From DATGKG01 sp963851325 (GTDB taxonomy: Bacteria > Desulfobacterota > Binatia > Binatales > Binataceae): a stretch of DNA of 64,000 nt. The stretch's first letter is position 1. Every line of letters starts with the position of its first letter. Below are positions 9,172 through 17,537 of this stretch, piece after piece. The stretch is taken from positions 2,914,001 through 2,978,000 of the forward strand of contig CAWKOR010000001.1 of NCBI GenBank assembly GCA_963851325.1. Reading direction: 5' to 3'. A program made the translations under genes and the position numbers. The notes under the pieces are model-generated. The model worked only from the letters and a program-made list of their open reading frames with translations. It had not been told where the DNA came from and did no database searches.

Positions 9172-9372
9172 GGCGTGATACGTGAAATCCGTCTATCTGT
9201 TCATAATTTTATACAAGTAGATGTATTATATATTGAGTCTACATCTGGTATTTAGAGTAGATATACGCTTTAATATGCACGCATTATCAAAAACATCCGT
9301 TAGGACAATTTTACGTCGTATCGTCAACGCACATATGTTACGTACCGAGTTGTCATTCTTGCCATACTCTCG
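9172..9372. other. AT-rich intergenic stretch with inverted boxes
   Basis: About 200 bases with base composition strikingly poorer in GC than the flanks, especially 9200-9300. It contains AGATGTA at 9219-9225 and its inverted partner TACATCT at 9240-9246, plus a related AGTAGATATA at 9257-9266. No coding frame is evident. It precedes the secreted protein gene and probably holds its promoter. Confidence 0.45.
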
Positions 9373-11736
9373 GTGCTCTTCGTCCTCTTGATGGGAGGCG
9401 GCAATTTCTCGCTGTTCGCCCAATCGGCGAATCCAATCCAAATCGAAAATCAGAACCAAGGCACCACGAGCTGGCTGATTACCAACAATGCCAACCAGCA
9501 CGAAATCGAAGGGTATGCATCGCTAACCAGCGTCAACGCGGGCGACGACATAAGCTTCTTCGTCAATACTATCGATCCGCAATATACCCTTACTATCTAT
9601 CGATTGGGGTACTACGGCGGGCTCGGCGGGCGGCAGATGACGCAACCGGTGACGCTGGCCGGCATCGCGCAACCGATTCCCACACCCGATCCGACCTACG
9701 GCATGGTCGAATGCCAGTGGACAAATCCTTATGTGTTCGCGGTACCGGCGGACTGGGTCAGCGGCGTTTATGTGGTTAAGCTGATCGGCAGCCAGTCCCA
9801 CAAGCAACGCTACATCACGTTTACCGTTCGAAATGATGGCCGCCCATCCGACTTGATCTTCAAGAGTTCGGTCACGACTTATCAGGCCTACAACGGCTGG
9901 GGTGGGAAGTCCCTATACACCTTCAACAGTACGGACGACGTTGCGGCGGTGAAAGTCTCCTACAATCGGCCTTATGACGACAGTCAGGGCGCGGGCAACC
10001 TGCTGCAATGGGAACTCGACATGTTGGACTTCCTCGAGCAGGAAGGCTACGACGTGGTTTATTCCACCGATCTGGATGCTCACGAATCGCCGGCGCAATT
10101 GCTGCTGCACAAGGGATTTCTCTCCGTCGGTCACGATGAGTACTGGTCGTATGAGGAGCGGCAGAACGTAACCGCGGCGCGCGATCAGGGTGTCAGCCTG
10201 GGATTCTTCTCGGCTGATACCAGCAACTGGCAGATCCGCTTTGAGCCTAGCCCCGTAACCGGCGACCCGGATCGCACGCAGGTCGGTTACAAAGAGCTGT
10301 GGCATGATGATCCTGCTGCTTCCGATCCTTCCACCTACTATTTGATAACTTCCACGTTTGGCCAGACCCGTTTCACCTATCCCGGGAATCCCGAAGATGC
10401 GCTGATCGGTTCGATGTACAATGGCAAGGAACCGGTCGATAGCGACATCGTGATCACAGATGCGTCGAACTGGGTTTTCGCCAATACCGGTCTTGAGAAT
10501 GGCGACCTTCTGGAAGGGTTGCTCGGATACGAAGCGGATGCAGAAAAAGGCCATCAGCCGGCCAACACTATTCTCCTGGCACACTCGCCATATACGGCCA
10601 ACGATGGATCGACTGTATATGGCGACATGACGGTGTACGAAGCCCCGAGCGGTGCGACGGTATTTTCTACCGGCACTGTGCAGTGGTCATGGGGACTGAG
10701 CAACCTGAGCCCCTGGGGCCCCAGTAGTTCGAGGGTCGACCCTGCCGCGCAGCAGATAACTCGCAACGTCCTTGCGCGGTTCATCAATGCTTCAGCCACG
10801 CCGACACCAACTGCTACCGCGACGACGAATGCTACGCCTACCGCCGCGGCCAGCGCTTCAGTCATACCGACTACAACCCCGACTGCGGTTGTCGCGACAG
10901 CGACCCCCACCCCGACAAACGCCGGAAGCCCGACCGCCACGCCGACCCCCGGAGCGGTGCAAATAACGGCACCCCTAAATGGCGCGACCGTTTCGGGCAC
11001 TACCACTATCACGGTGGTGAAGGGCAGCGGGGTAAGTTGGGTCAACGTTTATGTCGACGGAGCCTACTTCGCATCGACACCGCCGTCGAGCTTCAACTGG
11101 AATACCACCGCAGTTGCCAGTGGAAGTCACACGATTTCAGCGAAAGCATTCAGCAGTACCAGCGTAGTCCTCGGCACCGATACCATAACTGTGACCGTGC
11201 AAAATGGCGGGCCAACCGCGACCGCGACGCCGACCAGCGCTCGGACCGCGACGCCGGTCATCACTCCAACGGCCGCTGCGACTACAACTTCGACGCCGAC
11301 CGCGGCAGCAACTCTCACAACTACACCTACCGCGGTAAAAACTTCGACCCCCACCGCGGTAGCCACCAGAACGGCGACTCCGATTGCAACCCCAACCGCG
11401 ATCGCAACACTTACAGCTACCAGAACGGCCACCGCTACCCCAGTTCGAACCGCGACGCCTAACCCAACACCGATCTCTTCCATCCTTCAGATAACCGCGC
11501 CCGGCAATGGCACTACGGTTTCGGGAACGCTGAATATCGTTTTGGTGAAGGGCACTGGGGCCAGTTGGGCCAACGTCTACATCGACGGTGACTACTTCGC
11601 GTCAACGCCGCCGTCAACTTTCAGTTGGAATTCTCTGACTGTGACAAACGGCGCGCACACCATCTCCGCGAGGGCCTATAGCGCCGCCGGCACTGTGCTG
11701 GCAACGGCTTCAGTTTCTGTGAATGTGGCCAATTGA
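9373..11736 (+). CDS. Secreted N,N-dimethylformamidase beta-subunit-like protein with Thr/Pro linkers and two Ig-like domains
   Basis: About 787 residues from a GTG at 9373; the hydrophobic signal segment continues upstream in frame (VVILAILSVLFVLLMGG), so the true start may lie a little 5'. Residues 15-470 match the large-subunit fold of N,N-dimethylformamidase (IQIENQNQGTTSWLITN, LTSVNAGDDISFFVNT, IYRLGYYGGLGGRQM, LLLHKGFLSVGHDEYWS). Then come a Thr/Pro/Ala-rich linker, an Ig-like domain (about 530-610), a second longer linker, and a second Ig-like domain (about 705-787) that is a near repeat of the first (WVNVYVDGAYFASTPPSSF versus WANVYIDGDYFASTPPSTF). It is probably extracellular or surface-attached. 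The substrate is unknown. Confidence 0.78.
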   Translation: MLFVLLMGGGNFSLFAQSANPIQIENQNQGTTSWLITNNANQHEIEGYASLTSVNAGDDISFFVNTIDPQYTLTIYRLGYYGGLGGRQMTQPVTLAGIAQPIPTPDPTYGMVECQWTNPYVFAVPADWVSGVYVVKLIGSQSHKQRYITFTVRNDGRPSDLIFKSSVTTYQAYNGWGGKSLYTFNSTDDVAAVKVSYNRPYDDSQGAGNLLQWELDMLDFLEQEGYDVVYSTDLDAHESPAQLLLHKGFLSVGHDEYWSYEERQNVTAARDQGVSLGFFSADTSNWQIRFEPSPVTGDPDRTQVGYKELWHDDPAASDPSTYYLITSTFGQTRFTYPGNPEDALIGSMYNGKEPVDSDIVITDASNWVFANTGLENGDLLEGLLGYEADAEKGHQPANTILLAHSPYTANDGSTVYGDMTVYEAPSGATVFSTGTVQWSWGLSNLSPWGPSSSRVDPAAQQITRNVLARFINASATPTPTATATTNATPTAAASASVIPTTTPTAVVATATPTPTNAGSPTATPTPGAVQITAPLNGATVSGTTTITVVKGSGVSWVNVYVDGAYFASTPPSSFNWNTTAVASGSHTISAKAFSSTSVVLGTDTITVTVQNGGPTATATPTSARTATPVITPTAAATTTSTPTAAATLTTTPTAVKTSTPTAVATRTATPIATPTAIATLTATRTATATPVRTATPNPTPISSILQITAPGNGTTVSGTLNIVLVKGTGASWANVYIDGDYFASTPPSTFSWNSLTVTNGAHTISARAYSAAGTVLATASVSVNVAN

Positions 11737-11755
11737 GTTAGGAATTGAGGCGGCC

Positions 11756-12460
11756 TCACCAGATGAGCGGGATCAAACGATACTTGACCTTTGCGCGGTA
11801 CGCGTCGTAGCCGGGCAGGTTAGCTGACAGATAGCGCTCCTCATCCAGCAGGCGGATGACTATCACCCCTACGAGAGCAACACCTATCACTACCCCCCAA
11901 AACGATCCCAGCGCCAAGGGAGTGGCGAGCAATGCCAGGCTCGCTCCGGAATACATCGGATGTCGGACCATCTGGTAGGGGCCGGTGGATATCACTTGCT
12001 GCTCCGATTCCACTTTGATGGTACTGGCGGCAAAGCTGTTCTCCTTGAACACCCGAAAGACCATCACGAACCCTAGCACCAGGAAAGCATTTGCCAGGAG
12101 TACCACCGGCGTCGGAACCGAAGACCATCCAAAGTGATGGTCGAGGGCTGGTACTGTCACTAATGCGGCGGCCAGAGTGCCGGCAAAGGCCTGGATGACT
12201 TTCTGGCTGCGCTCTTTTTCGGCACCCGGTCCCGCGTTCATCCTGCCCTCGATAAGGTGAGGGTCGTGCTTCAGGAAGTACAAAGTGATCCACCACACCA
12301 AAATCGAGAAGACGATCCAGAAGAGCCAACCTTGCCAATAGCGCAGCGACCAGGCGGGTAAGAAAATCAGTAGCGCCATGAAGATCTGAAAGCGGAGCAT
12401 CGCCTGAATTGCTTCGCTTCGAAGGTTGGGAGATGCGCGAGTGGGGAGTGCTTCAGCCAT
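11756..12460 (-). CDS. ICMT-type isoprenylcysteine carboxyl methyltransferase family membrane protein
   Basis: This 234-residue membrane protein has about five hydrophobic helices and the C-terminal signature GPYQMVRHPMYSGASLALLA followed by LLDEERYLSANLPGYDAYRAKVKYRLIPLIW. That RHP.Y...E pattern is the SAM-binding core of the isoprenylcysteine carboxyl methyltransferase/phospholipid methyltransferase-like family. Bacterial members mostly have unknown substrates. It lies 14 bases downstream of the MFS transporter gene on the same strand, so the two probably form an operon. Confidence 0.82.
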   Translation of the reverse strand: MAEALPTRASPNLRSEAIQAMLRFQIFMALLIFLPAWSLRYWQGWLFWIVFSILVWWITLYFLKHDPHLIEGRMNAGPGAEKERSQKVIQAFAGTLAAALVTVPALDHHFGWSSVPTPVVLLANAFLVLGFVMVFRVFKENSFAASTIKVESEQQVISTGPYQMVRHPMYSGASLALLATPLALGSFWGVVIGVALVGVIVIRLLDEERYLSANLPGYDAYRAKVKYRLIPLIW

Positions 12461-12474
12461 AGCGACAACCCTCC

Positions 12475-13830
12475 CTACGCGATCTTAACAGCAGCGCCGC
12501 GTGCGACAAGACGTTCGCGCATCGCACGATGGGCCTCGCGCGTTATCGGATAACGCAAGAAAACCAAGGCGCTGATGAAGTAGATCGAGGCCGGACCGAT
12601 CGCGAACAGCATGCGGAGGTTTTCCGTCGCGGCCGGCGGCAAAGTCATGACCCCCGGGACGTAACCAATCCAGCTCATCACGGGCCCCACCAGCAGCAAG
12701 GTGATCGCCACTGCGATTTTGATGGCCATCGAGGTGATGCCGCCGTAAGCGCCTTCCTGTCGCTGGCCGGTACGCTCCTCATCCCACTCGATAACGTCGG
12801 CGGACGCGGAGATTTGGGTAATCCAGATCCCTATCGCGCTGAATCCGCTCAGGAACATAAGCACGTTAAGAGCGACCCATCCGTGCGGCGAGACCGCGAG
12901 AAACAGCATCGAGCAAATGGCATTGCAGATCATCGCGACCACGAAGGCAGGCTTCTTTTCGATTCGGACCGTAATCTTGAACCAGAATGGATAGGAGACC
13001 AGGGACCCGGCGAAGTACATGATGAGCCATCGCGCGGCGGCGCCATCATCGTGATACCAATACTTCGCCAGGAAACGGATCAGCACCGTGGGGATATTGA
13101 TCGCCATCACCGCAAGGCTGGTAGCTATCAGCAGGATGACGAATGGCCTGTTTGCCATCACTGAGCTGATCGACTCATACAAGTTCGAGGTAAGCTTAGT
13201 GGAAAACTCCTCGCGCTCGCTGACGCCCAGGAACAGGGCAACCGCGCTCCCCACCACGATCATCGCGCATAGAGCACCGGTCATTTTGAAATCGGTTCCC
13301 GCCGCAAAGAGATAGGAGGCAAGAAACGGAAGCAGTGCACCGCTGATGTCACCTGCAGTAGCGAAGAGTTGCCGGAAGGTCGAAAGCCTGGTGCGTTCGT
13401 CGTAGTCCAGGGTCAGTTCGGGCATCAGCGCGCCGTATGCGGTTTCATAGAACTTGCGGGCGGTCAGCATCAGGAAGTAGGTCACGAGGAACCATGCGAA
13501 CAGTCCGCGATGCAGATTCGGTGGCGAGAGCAACAGGTAGTAGAAGAGCGCCATTGGAATCGCGGCGAGAAAGAAAGGCCGACGACGCCCCATTCGAAAG
13601 CGTGCGCGATCGGAAATATTGCCCACCAGCGGGTCGGTAACCGCATCGAGCACCAGGGCGAGGAAGAATGCCAATCCCGCCAGCGCCGGGGAAAGCCCCT
13701 TGCGGTCGGTATAGAAGTAGAGCAAGTGAAGCCCGATGAGGGTCACGCACAGATTAAGCCCGGTCTGTGCCTGGGAGTATGTTAAGATTGGCCGCAGGCC
13801 GATCTTCTCATTAGGATCGCCAATTTCCAC
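12475..13830 (-). CDS. MFS transporter of the glycoside-pentoside-hexuronide (GPH) type
   Basis: A GTG start at 13830 gives 451 residues, the normal GPH length; a longer open frame upstream overlaps the divergent gene and lacks family similarity. Twelve hydrophobic segments are visible. The first part (TYSQAQTGLNLCVTLIGLHL, FYTDRKGLSPALAG, LVLDAVTDPLVGNISDR, FRMGRRRPFFLAAIPMA) carries the D.ItDP..G..SD and GRRRP motifs of MelB-like cation symporters. It probably imports a sugar or related solute with a cation. Members also exist next to non-sugar pathways, so the substrate is open. Confidence 0.82.
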   Translation of the reverse strand: MEIGDPNEKIGLRPILTYSQAQTGLNLCVTLIGLHLLYFYTDRKGLSPALAGLAFFLALVLDAVTDPLVGNISDRARFRMGRRRPFFLAAIPMALFYYLLLSPPNLHRGLFAWFLVTYFLMLTARKFYETAYGALMPELTLDYDERTRLSTFRQLFATAGDISGALLPFLASYLFAAGTDFKMTGALCAMIVVGSAVALFLGVSEREEFSTKLTSNLYESISSVMANRPFVILLIATSLAVMAINIPTVLIRFLAKYWYHDDGAAARWLIMYFAGSLVSYPFWFKITVRIEKKPAFVVAMICNAICSMLFLAVSPHGWVALNVLMFLSGFSAIGIWITQISASADVIEWDEERTGQRQEGAYGGITSMAIKIAVAITLLLVGPVMSWIGYVPGVMTLPPAATENLRMLFAIGPASIYFISALVFLRYPITREAHRAMRERLVARGAAVKIA

Positions 13831-13854
13831 GGCCTCGGAATCTAACTGATTGCG

Positions 13855-14553
13855 GTGAAGATAAGAAATCGAAACCAAAGCATCCGCCACCACCTCAGGG
13901 TTGCGCTGCTGATGGCAGCATTGTCGCCACTGATTTTTGGAAACTATGGATGCTCGATGTTTGGAAAGGGCGACGCGGGCGAACATATAACGGTCGTCGA
14001 TGAGACGCCGCGGCCGCCTTCGCCGACATCGATTCAGATAAGCTATGCGAAGCCGGACGATACCCTGCTGTCGGTGCAAGTGGTTCAGTACACCGGAGCG
14101 AATGTCCTGCGCACCGCCAACGAAAGTGAGGGCCAAGCCTCCGTGGTAAGATTCGACGGCGGCGTGCCGATTTGGAAATTCCACGCCAGTCGCAGCCTGC
14201 TCAACCCGCTCAGCGCGATAAAGCGCACGCCATACCACGTCACCAGTATCGAATATGGCAAGGTGCCGCCTGGCTTCGGGCAGGATATCCCCGAGGTCGG
14301 GCCACCTCCCCCACTGGATAGCGGGGGCTACTACATCTTCGCGATAGAACGCGCTTCGGGTGCTACCAGCTACCAGGCAGTTCGTGTCAAGTCAGACTTC
14401 TCGTTGCAGGCCTATGATGCTGAGCCTCGCGCCGGTAGCAGTTACAAGCTTTGCTGCGATGTGAGCGCTGATTTTCCGGAACCGAGCCCCAGAGATATCG
14501 ACGCGCCCGAGATTCAGGTCGCGCCACAATCCGGCGATGCGTCTTCACCTTGA
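13855..14553 (+). CDS. Lipoprotein-like protein of unknown function
   Basis: This 232-residue protein starts at GTG 13855, with a basic N-terminus and hydrophobic stretch (VALLMAALSPLIFGNYGCSM) ending in a Cys at about residue 33 that could be a non-ideal lipobox. The rest is soluble and Pro-rich. Third-codon-position GC is high throughout, supporting real coding. I recognise no domain. It is divergent from the transporter and precedes the TetR gene by about 75 bases, with a palindrome between. Confidence 0.6.
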   Translation: MKIRNRNQSIRHHLRVALLMAALSPLIFGNYGCSMFGKGDAGEHITVVDETPRPPSPTSIQISYAKPDDTLLSVQVVQYTGANVLRTANESEGQASVVRFDGGVPIWKFHASRSLLNPLSAIKRTPYHVTSIEYGKVPPGFGQDIPEVGPPPPLDSGGYYIFAIERASGATSYQAVRVKSDFSLQAYDAEPRAGSSYKLCCDVSADFPEPSPRDIDAPEIQVAPQSGDASSP

Positions 14554-14572
14554 ACTGAATGACAATTCAGTT
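14553..14572. promoter_or_regulatory. Palindrome, candidate TetR operator
   Basis: AACTGAAT-GACA-ATTCAGTT is a perfect 8-bp inverted repeat with a 4-base loop, about 58 bases before the TetR gene start. A TTGACT hexamer follows at about 14591. TetR-type repressors of acyl-CoA genes often bind similar TGAAT-n-ATTCA palindromes, so autoregulation is a reasonable inference. It lacks a T-run, which argues against a terminator. Confidence 0.4.
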
Positions 14573-14629
14573 ATGATGCGCCCTTCGGCATTGACTCACC
14601 ATTCATAACCGACTACGTTGTCATGTCTG

Positions 14630-15250
14630 ATGACAGCATCGGCCAGGCAGCTCCAGGAGAACCCCAATCGATTCGATCGTCGACGCGAGAAGACCCGGGT
14701 CGATTTACTCGCGGCAGCCGAGCGCGTCATCGGACGCAAGGGCTACCATCAGACTCGGATTGCCGACATCGCGAGCGAGGCGGACGTGGGCCTCGGTACG
14801 TTCTACCTCCACTTCAAAACCAAGAACGAAATCTTCATCGAGCTGATTGAGACGGGCGCCGCCGAGTTGCGCGCCGAGGTTAATGCCGCGAAGGCCGGCT
14901 TCGACAGCGTCGAGGACAAACTGCGCATCACCATCGGCACCATCCTGGATGCTGCGGCGGAGCATCCCGAGCAGTTTCGGATCGTATTTGGGCATGGTCC
15001 GGCATTTCTCGACCTGATGGTGCGGGTGCACGAAATGTTCATCGAGGATTTGCGCCGCGATTTCGAGCCGACCCTCGGCGCGCATGCGAATGCGGTCGCG
15101 AATCTCACCATCGGCATGTTGTCGCAGGCGGTGTCATGGCTCCTGGAGCGCACCGATCTGCCGCTTCCTGAAATCAAGGAACTGACGGTCGATTTTGCGC
15201 TGGGCGGTCTGGGGCGTGCCGCTCAAGGTAACGGCGACCTGGTTCGATAG
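14630..15250 (+). CDS. TetR family transcriptional regulator
   Basis: About 206 residues from the ATG at 14630 (a TTG at 14618 is an alternative). The N-terminal TetR helix-turn-helix is clear: LLAAAERVIGRKGYHQTRIA, then DIASEADVGLGTFYLHFKTKNEIF. The C-terminal ligand-binding domain is all-helical and unremarkable. It lies 34 bases upstream of the diiron ferritin-like gene and probably controls it and itself through the palindrome at 14553-14572. Confidence 0.88.
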   Translation: MTASARQLQENPNRFDRRREKTRVDLLAAAERVIGRKGYHQTRIADIASEADVGLGTFYLHFKTKNEIFIELIETGAAELRAEVNAAKAGFDSVEDKLRITIGTILDAAAEHPEQFRIVFGHGPAFLDLMVRVHEMFIEDLRRDFEPTLGAHANAVANLTIGMLSQAVSWLLERTDLPLPEIKELTVDFALGGLGRAAQGNGDLVR

Positions 15251-15284
15251 ACAATTTTCCCGCACTCACGGAGGTATCGCTGCG

Positions 15285-16283
15285 ATGATCAACAATGTTC
15301 GAACCGAGATTCACACCCCACTCGACAGCATTTTCCATTGGGACTATGACGTGCAGCTCCCGATGATCGACCGGCTGTACGAAAACGCCAAGCGCGATCA
15401 ATGGAACGCGACCACCCAACTCGACTGGAACAAACCCATCGAGCGCGAAGTCCTCGACATGTCGCAGATGCCGATGTTTCAGACCGAGCTCTATAAATCG
15501 CTCAGCGCCGAGAAGAAGGAACAGCTCGCGCGCAAGTTCGCGGCCTGGCGGCTATCGCAATTCCTGCACGGCGAGCAGGGCGCGCTGATGGTATGCGGCC
15601 AACTCGTCGACGCGGTTCCCGACCTCGATTCCAAGATGTGCGCGGCCGCCCAGGTGATGGATGAGGCGCGCCATGTTGAGGTTTTTCGCAAGTACATCCA
15701 GAAGCTCGATAAGATTTATCCGATCGATCCTACCCTCGCCCGCCTGCTCACCGGCATCATGGAGCAGGATCGATGGGAGCCCAAGTACGTCGGCATGCAG
15801 CTCATTGCCGAAGGCCTCGCGATCGCGGCGTTCCGCTTCATGCAGCATGAGTCGAAGGACGCGCTGCTCAAGGAGATGCTCGAATACGTCATCAAGGATG
15901 AATCGCGTCACGTCGGCTTCGGCGTCCTGGCGCTACGCGACGGCATCAAAAAGCTCGCGCCCAAGGAGCGCACCGAGCTCGAGGACTTCTGCTTCACCGC
16001 ATGTGACATGATGGTGACCAAGGTCGAAGACGGTGTTCCTCGGGACGGCTTCCTCTCGGGCATGTCGGTCTTCGACGAAGTCGGCATCTCATCGAGCGAC
16101 CTCGAGGAAGAGATGAAGCGCAACCCGGCTTGGGCCGAGGCCGAAGCGGACATGGAAAAGAAGTTCAACTCCTTCCTGTTCGTCGACACCATCATTCCGA
16201 ACTTGAAGCATCTGGGGTTGATGAACGAGCGCACCGAGCCTCGCTACCGCGAGCTCGGGGTGCTGGAGATGTACGCGGGCTGA
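15285..16283 (+). CDS. Ferritin-like diiron oxygenase/oxidase-type protein
   Basis: The ATG at 15285 is set by GGAGG upstream, giving 332 residues. The helical core shows a complete four-helix diiron ligand set: HGEQGALM (Glu), MDEARHVEVF (ExxH), QLIAEGLAIAAF (Glu) and KDESRHVGFG (ExxH). This pattern matches ferritin-like carboxylate-bridged diiron enzymes related to AurF/R2-like oxidases rather than iron-storage ferritin. It may hydroxylate or desaturate an organic substrate. It follows the TetR gene closely and ends before a strong terminator. Confidence 0.8.
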   Translation: MINNVRTEIHTPLDSIFHWDYDVQLPMIDRLYENAKRDQWNATTQLDWNKPIEREVLDMSQMPMFQTELYKSLSAEKKEQLARKFAAWRLSQFLHGEQGALMVCGQLVDAVPDLDSKMCAAAQVMDEARHVEVFRKYIQKLDKIYPIDPTLARLLTGIMEQDRWEPKYVGMQLIAEGLAIAAFRFMQHESKDALLKEMLEYVIKDESRHVGFGVLALRDGIKKLAPKERTELEDFCFTACDMMVTKVEDGVPRDGFLSGMSVFDEVGISSSDLEEEMKRNPAWAEAEADMEKKFNSFLFVDTIIPNLKHLGLMNERTEPRYRELGVLEMYAG

Positions 16284-16324
16284 TGTCTTTAATGCCGCGC
16301 CTTGGTGTGCGGCTGGCCTTGTAG

Positions 16325-16358
16325 AACGGGTGCGCATCGCGCACCCGTTTTCTTTTTT
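16325..16358 (+). terminator. Rho-independent terminator after the diiron protein gene
   Basis: Perfect 11-bp arms AACGGGTGCGC (16325-16335) and GCGCACCCGTT (16339-16349) with a 3-base loop, followed by TTCTTTTTT. It ends the TetR/diiron transcript. Confidence 0.88.
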
Positions 16359-16406
16359 GCATTGCCGGAAAGTAAGGAAGATGATCTCAAGGTAAGGAAT
16401 CATGAA

Positions 16407-16658
16407 ATGGCCGAGTCTAAGATAACCAGCAAAGGGCAAACCACCATTCCGATTGAAATCCGGAAAAAGCTCAAACTGAAGCCGGGCGATCGCATCGAAT
16501 TCCATGTGCAACCAGACGGTAAGGTCGTGCTCATACCGCTCAATGTGGACATTCTGGAATTTAAAGGAATGCTCGGTCGTCCACGGCGTCGAGTTTCGAT
16601 AGACCAAATGGATGAGGCCATCCGCCAGGCGGCCGTGGAGCGCGCGATGCGCAAATGA
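16407..16658 (+). CDS. AbrB/SpoVT-type antitoxin of a VapBC-like module
   Basis: This 83-residue protein begins at ATG 16407. Its N-terminal swapped-hairpin AbrB domain is unmistakable: SKITSKGQTTIPIEIRKKLK then LKPGDRIEFHVQPDGKVVLIPL. The C-terminal part would bind the toxin. It overlaps the PIN-domain gene by four bases (ATGA), the usual toxin-antitoxin coupling. As in other modules, the complex probably represses its own promoter. Confidence 0.9.
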   Translation: MAESKITSKGQTTIPIEIRKKLKLKPGDRIEFHVQPDGKVVLIPLNVDILEFKGMLGRPRRRVSIDQMDEAIRQAAVERAMRK

Positions 16659-17044
16659 AAGGCGTCGATACGAACATCCTGGTGCGATTCTTCGTCCGCG
16701 ATGATCTACAGCTCACGGAAAGAGCCGGCCAATTTGTCCGGGCGCGTTCGCCGTCCGATCCCGGAATGGTCAACCACGTTGTGCTGTGCGAATTCGTATG
16801 GGTTCTCGAGAGGTCATATCGAATCCCGCGCCAAAGTATAGTCGAAGCTCTCAATCTGGTAATGCGCAGTGAGCGCTTCATGGTCGCCGATCCGGAGGAT
16901 GTATGGTTCGCTCTTCAAGAATACGAAGACGGCGGGGATTTCGCCGACGCGCTCATCGCGAAGATAAATCTCCGCCTCGGATGCGAGCACGCCGCGACCT
17001 TCGATCGCAGAGCCGCCCGCCGTTCGGGCTTCCGCGCGCTCTAG
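16655..17044 (+). CDS. vapC: PIN-domain toxin, VapC family
   Basis: This 129-residue PIN ribonuclease has the expected acidic residues: Asp5 in GVDTNILVRFF, Glu in NHVVLCEFVWVLERSY, and Asp residues in DGGDFADALIA with the final TFDRRAAR. These coordinate magnesium and cut RNA, commonly initiator tRNA or rRNA in VapC relatives. It overlaps the AbrB-type antitoxin by four bases. The module is intact, with no frameshift. The next gene is convergent. Confidence 0.9.
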   Translation: MKGVDTNILVRFFVRDDLQLTERAGQFVRARSPSDPGMVNHVVLCEFVWVLERSYRIPRQSIVEALNLVMRSERFMVADPEDVWFALQEYEDGGDFADALIAKINLRLGCEHAATFDRRAARRSGFRAL

Positions 17045-17046
17045 TG

Positions 17047-17535
17047 TCACACCCTCGATTGCTTCGCCGATAGTGCCCAGGTCGGTTCCTTGAACATCGG
17101 ATCGACTTCCCCCGTAGGCTCGAAGCCGAGGCTCTTGTACAACGCCGCTGCGCTGTCGTTGCCGCGAAAGCAGGTCAGCTTGATAGTGCGGCATTTCGGG
17201 TAGCGCTTCGGAATCATCGCCAGCACCACCTTCATCGCCGCGCGGCCGTATCCGCGGCCTTGGTAAATCGCATCGATGACGATGTCATCGATCCAGTAGT
17301 CATCGCTGGTGGCGGGGTCGCAGACCAGCGTGACGTAACCGACGATGGTGTCGCCATCACATATCACCATCGGCGAATAGTCATAGTTGTCGCCATATTT
17401 GCGGACGTAGCAGGCGGCGAGCGACCACGCCGGCGAGCTGACGAAATGTTCCTGGCCCGGGCGCGTGCTAAGCCGCACCATCGCGCGCCAGTTGTCGCGA
17501 TCGACGGGCTTAAGTTGCACCTGCACCTTACTCAT
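17047..17535 (-). CDS. GNAT family N-acetyltransferase
   Basis: This 162-residue single-domain GNAT has the acetyl-CoA binding loop IYQGRGYGRAAMKVVL (Q/RxxGxG/A) and the C-terminal NDSAAALYKSLGFEPTGE motif. The N-terminal VKPVDRDNWRAMVRL and YSPMVICDGDTIVGYV segments are typical of spermidine/aminoglycoside-type GNATs. The acceptor is unknown. Its start lies 2 bases from the stop of the VWA gene upstream, so both are probably on one transcript. Confidence 0.85.
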   Translation of the reverse strand: MSKVQVQLKPVDRDNWRAMVRLSTRPGQEHFVSSPAWSLAACYVRKYGDNYDYSPMVICDGDTIVGYVTLVCDPATSDDYWIDDIVIDAIYQGRGYGRAAMKVVLAMIPKRYPKCRTIKLTCFRGNDSAAALYKSLGFEPTGEVDPMFKEPTWALSAKQSRV

Positions 17536-17537
17536 GG

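Noticed and set aside
13831..14238. N-terminal extension of the MFS transporter frame
   Set aside because: The extra stretch is antisense to the lipoprotein-like gene and has no transporter similarity; the GTG at 13830 gives the normal family length.
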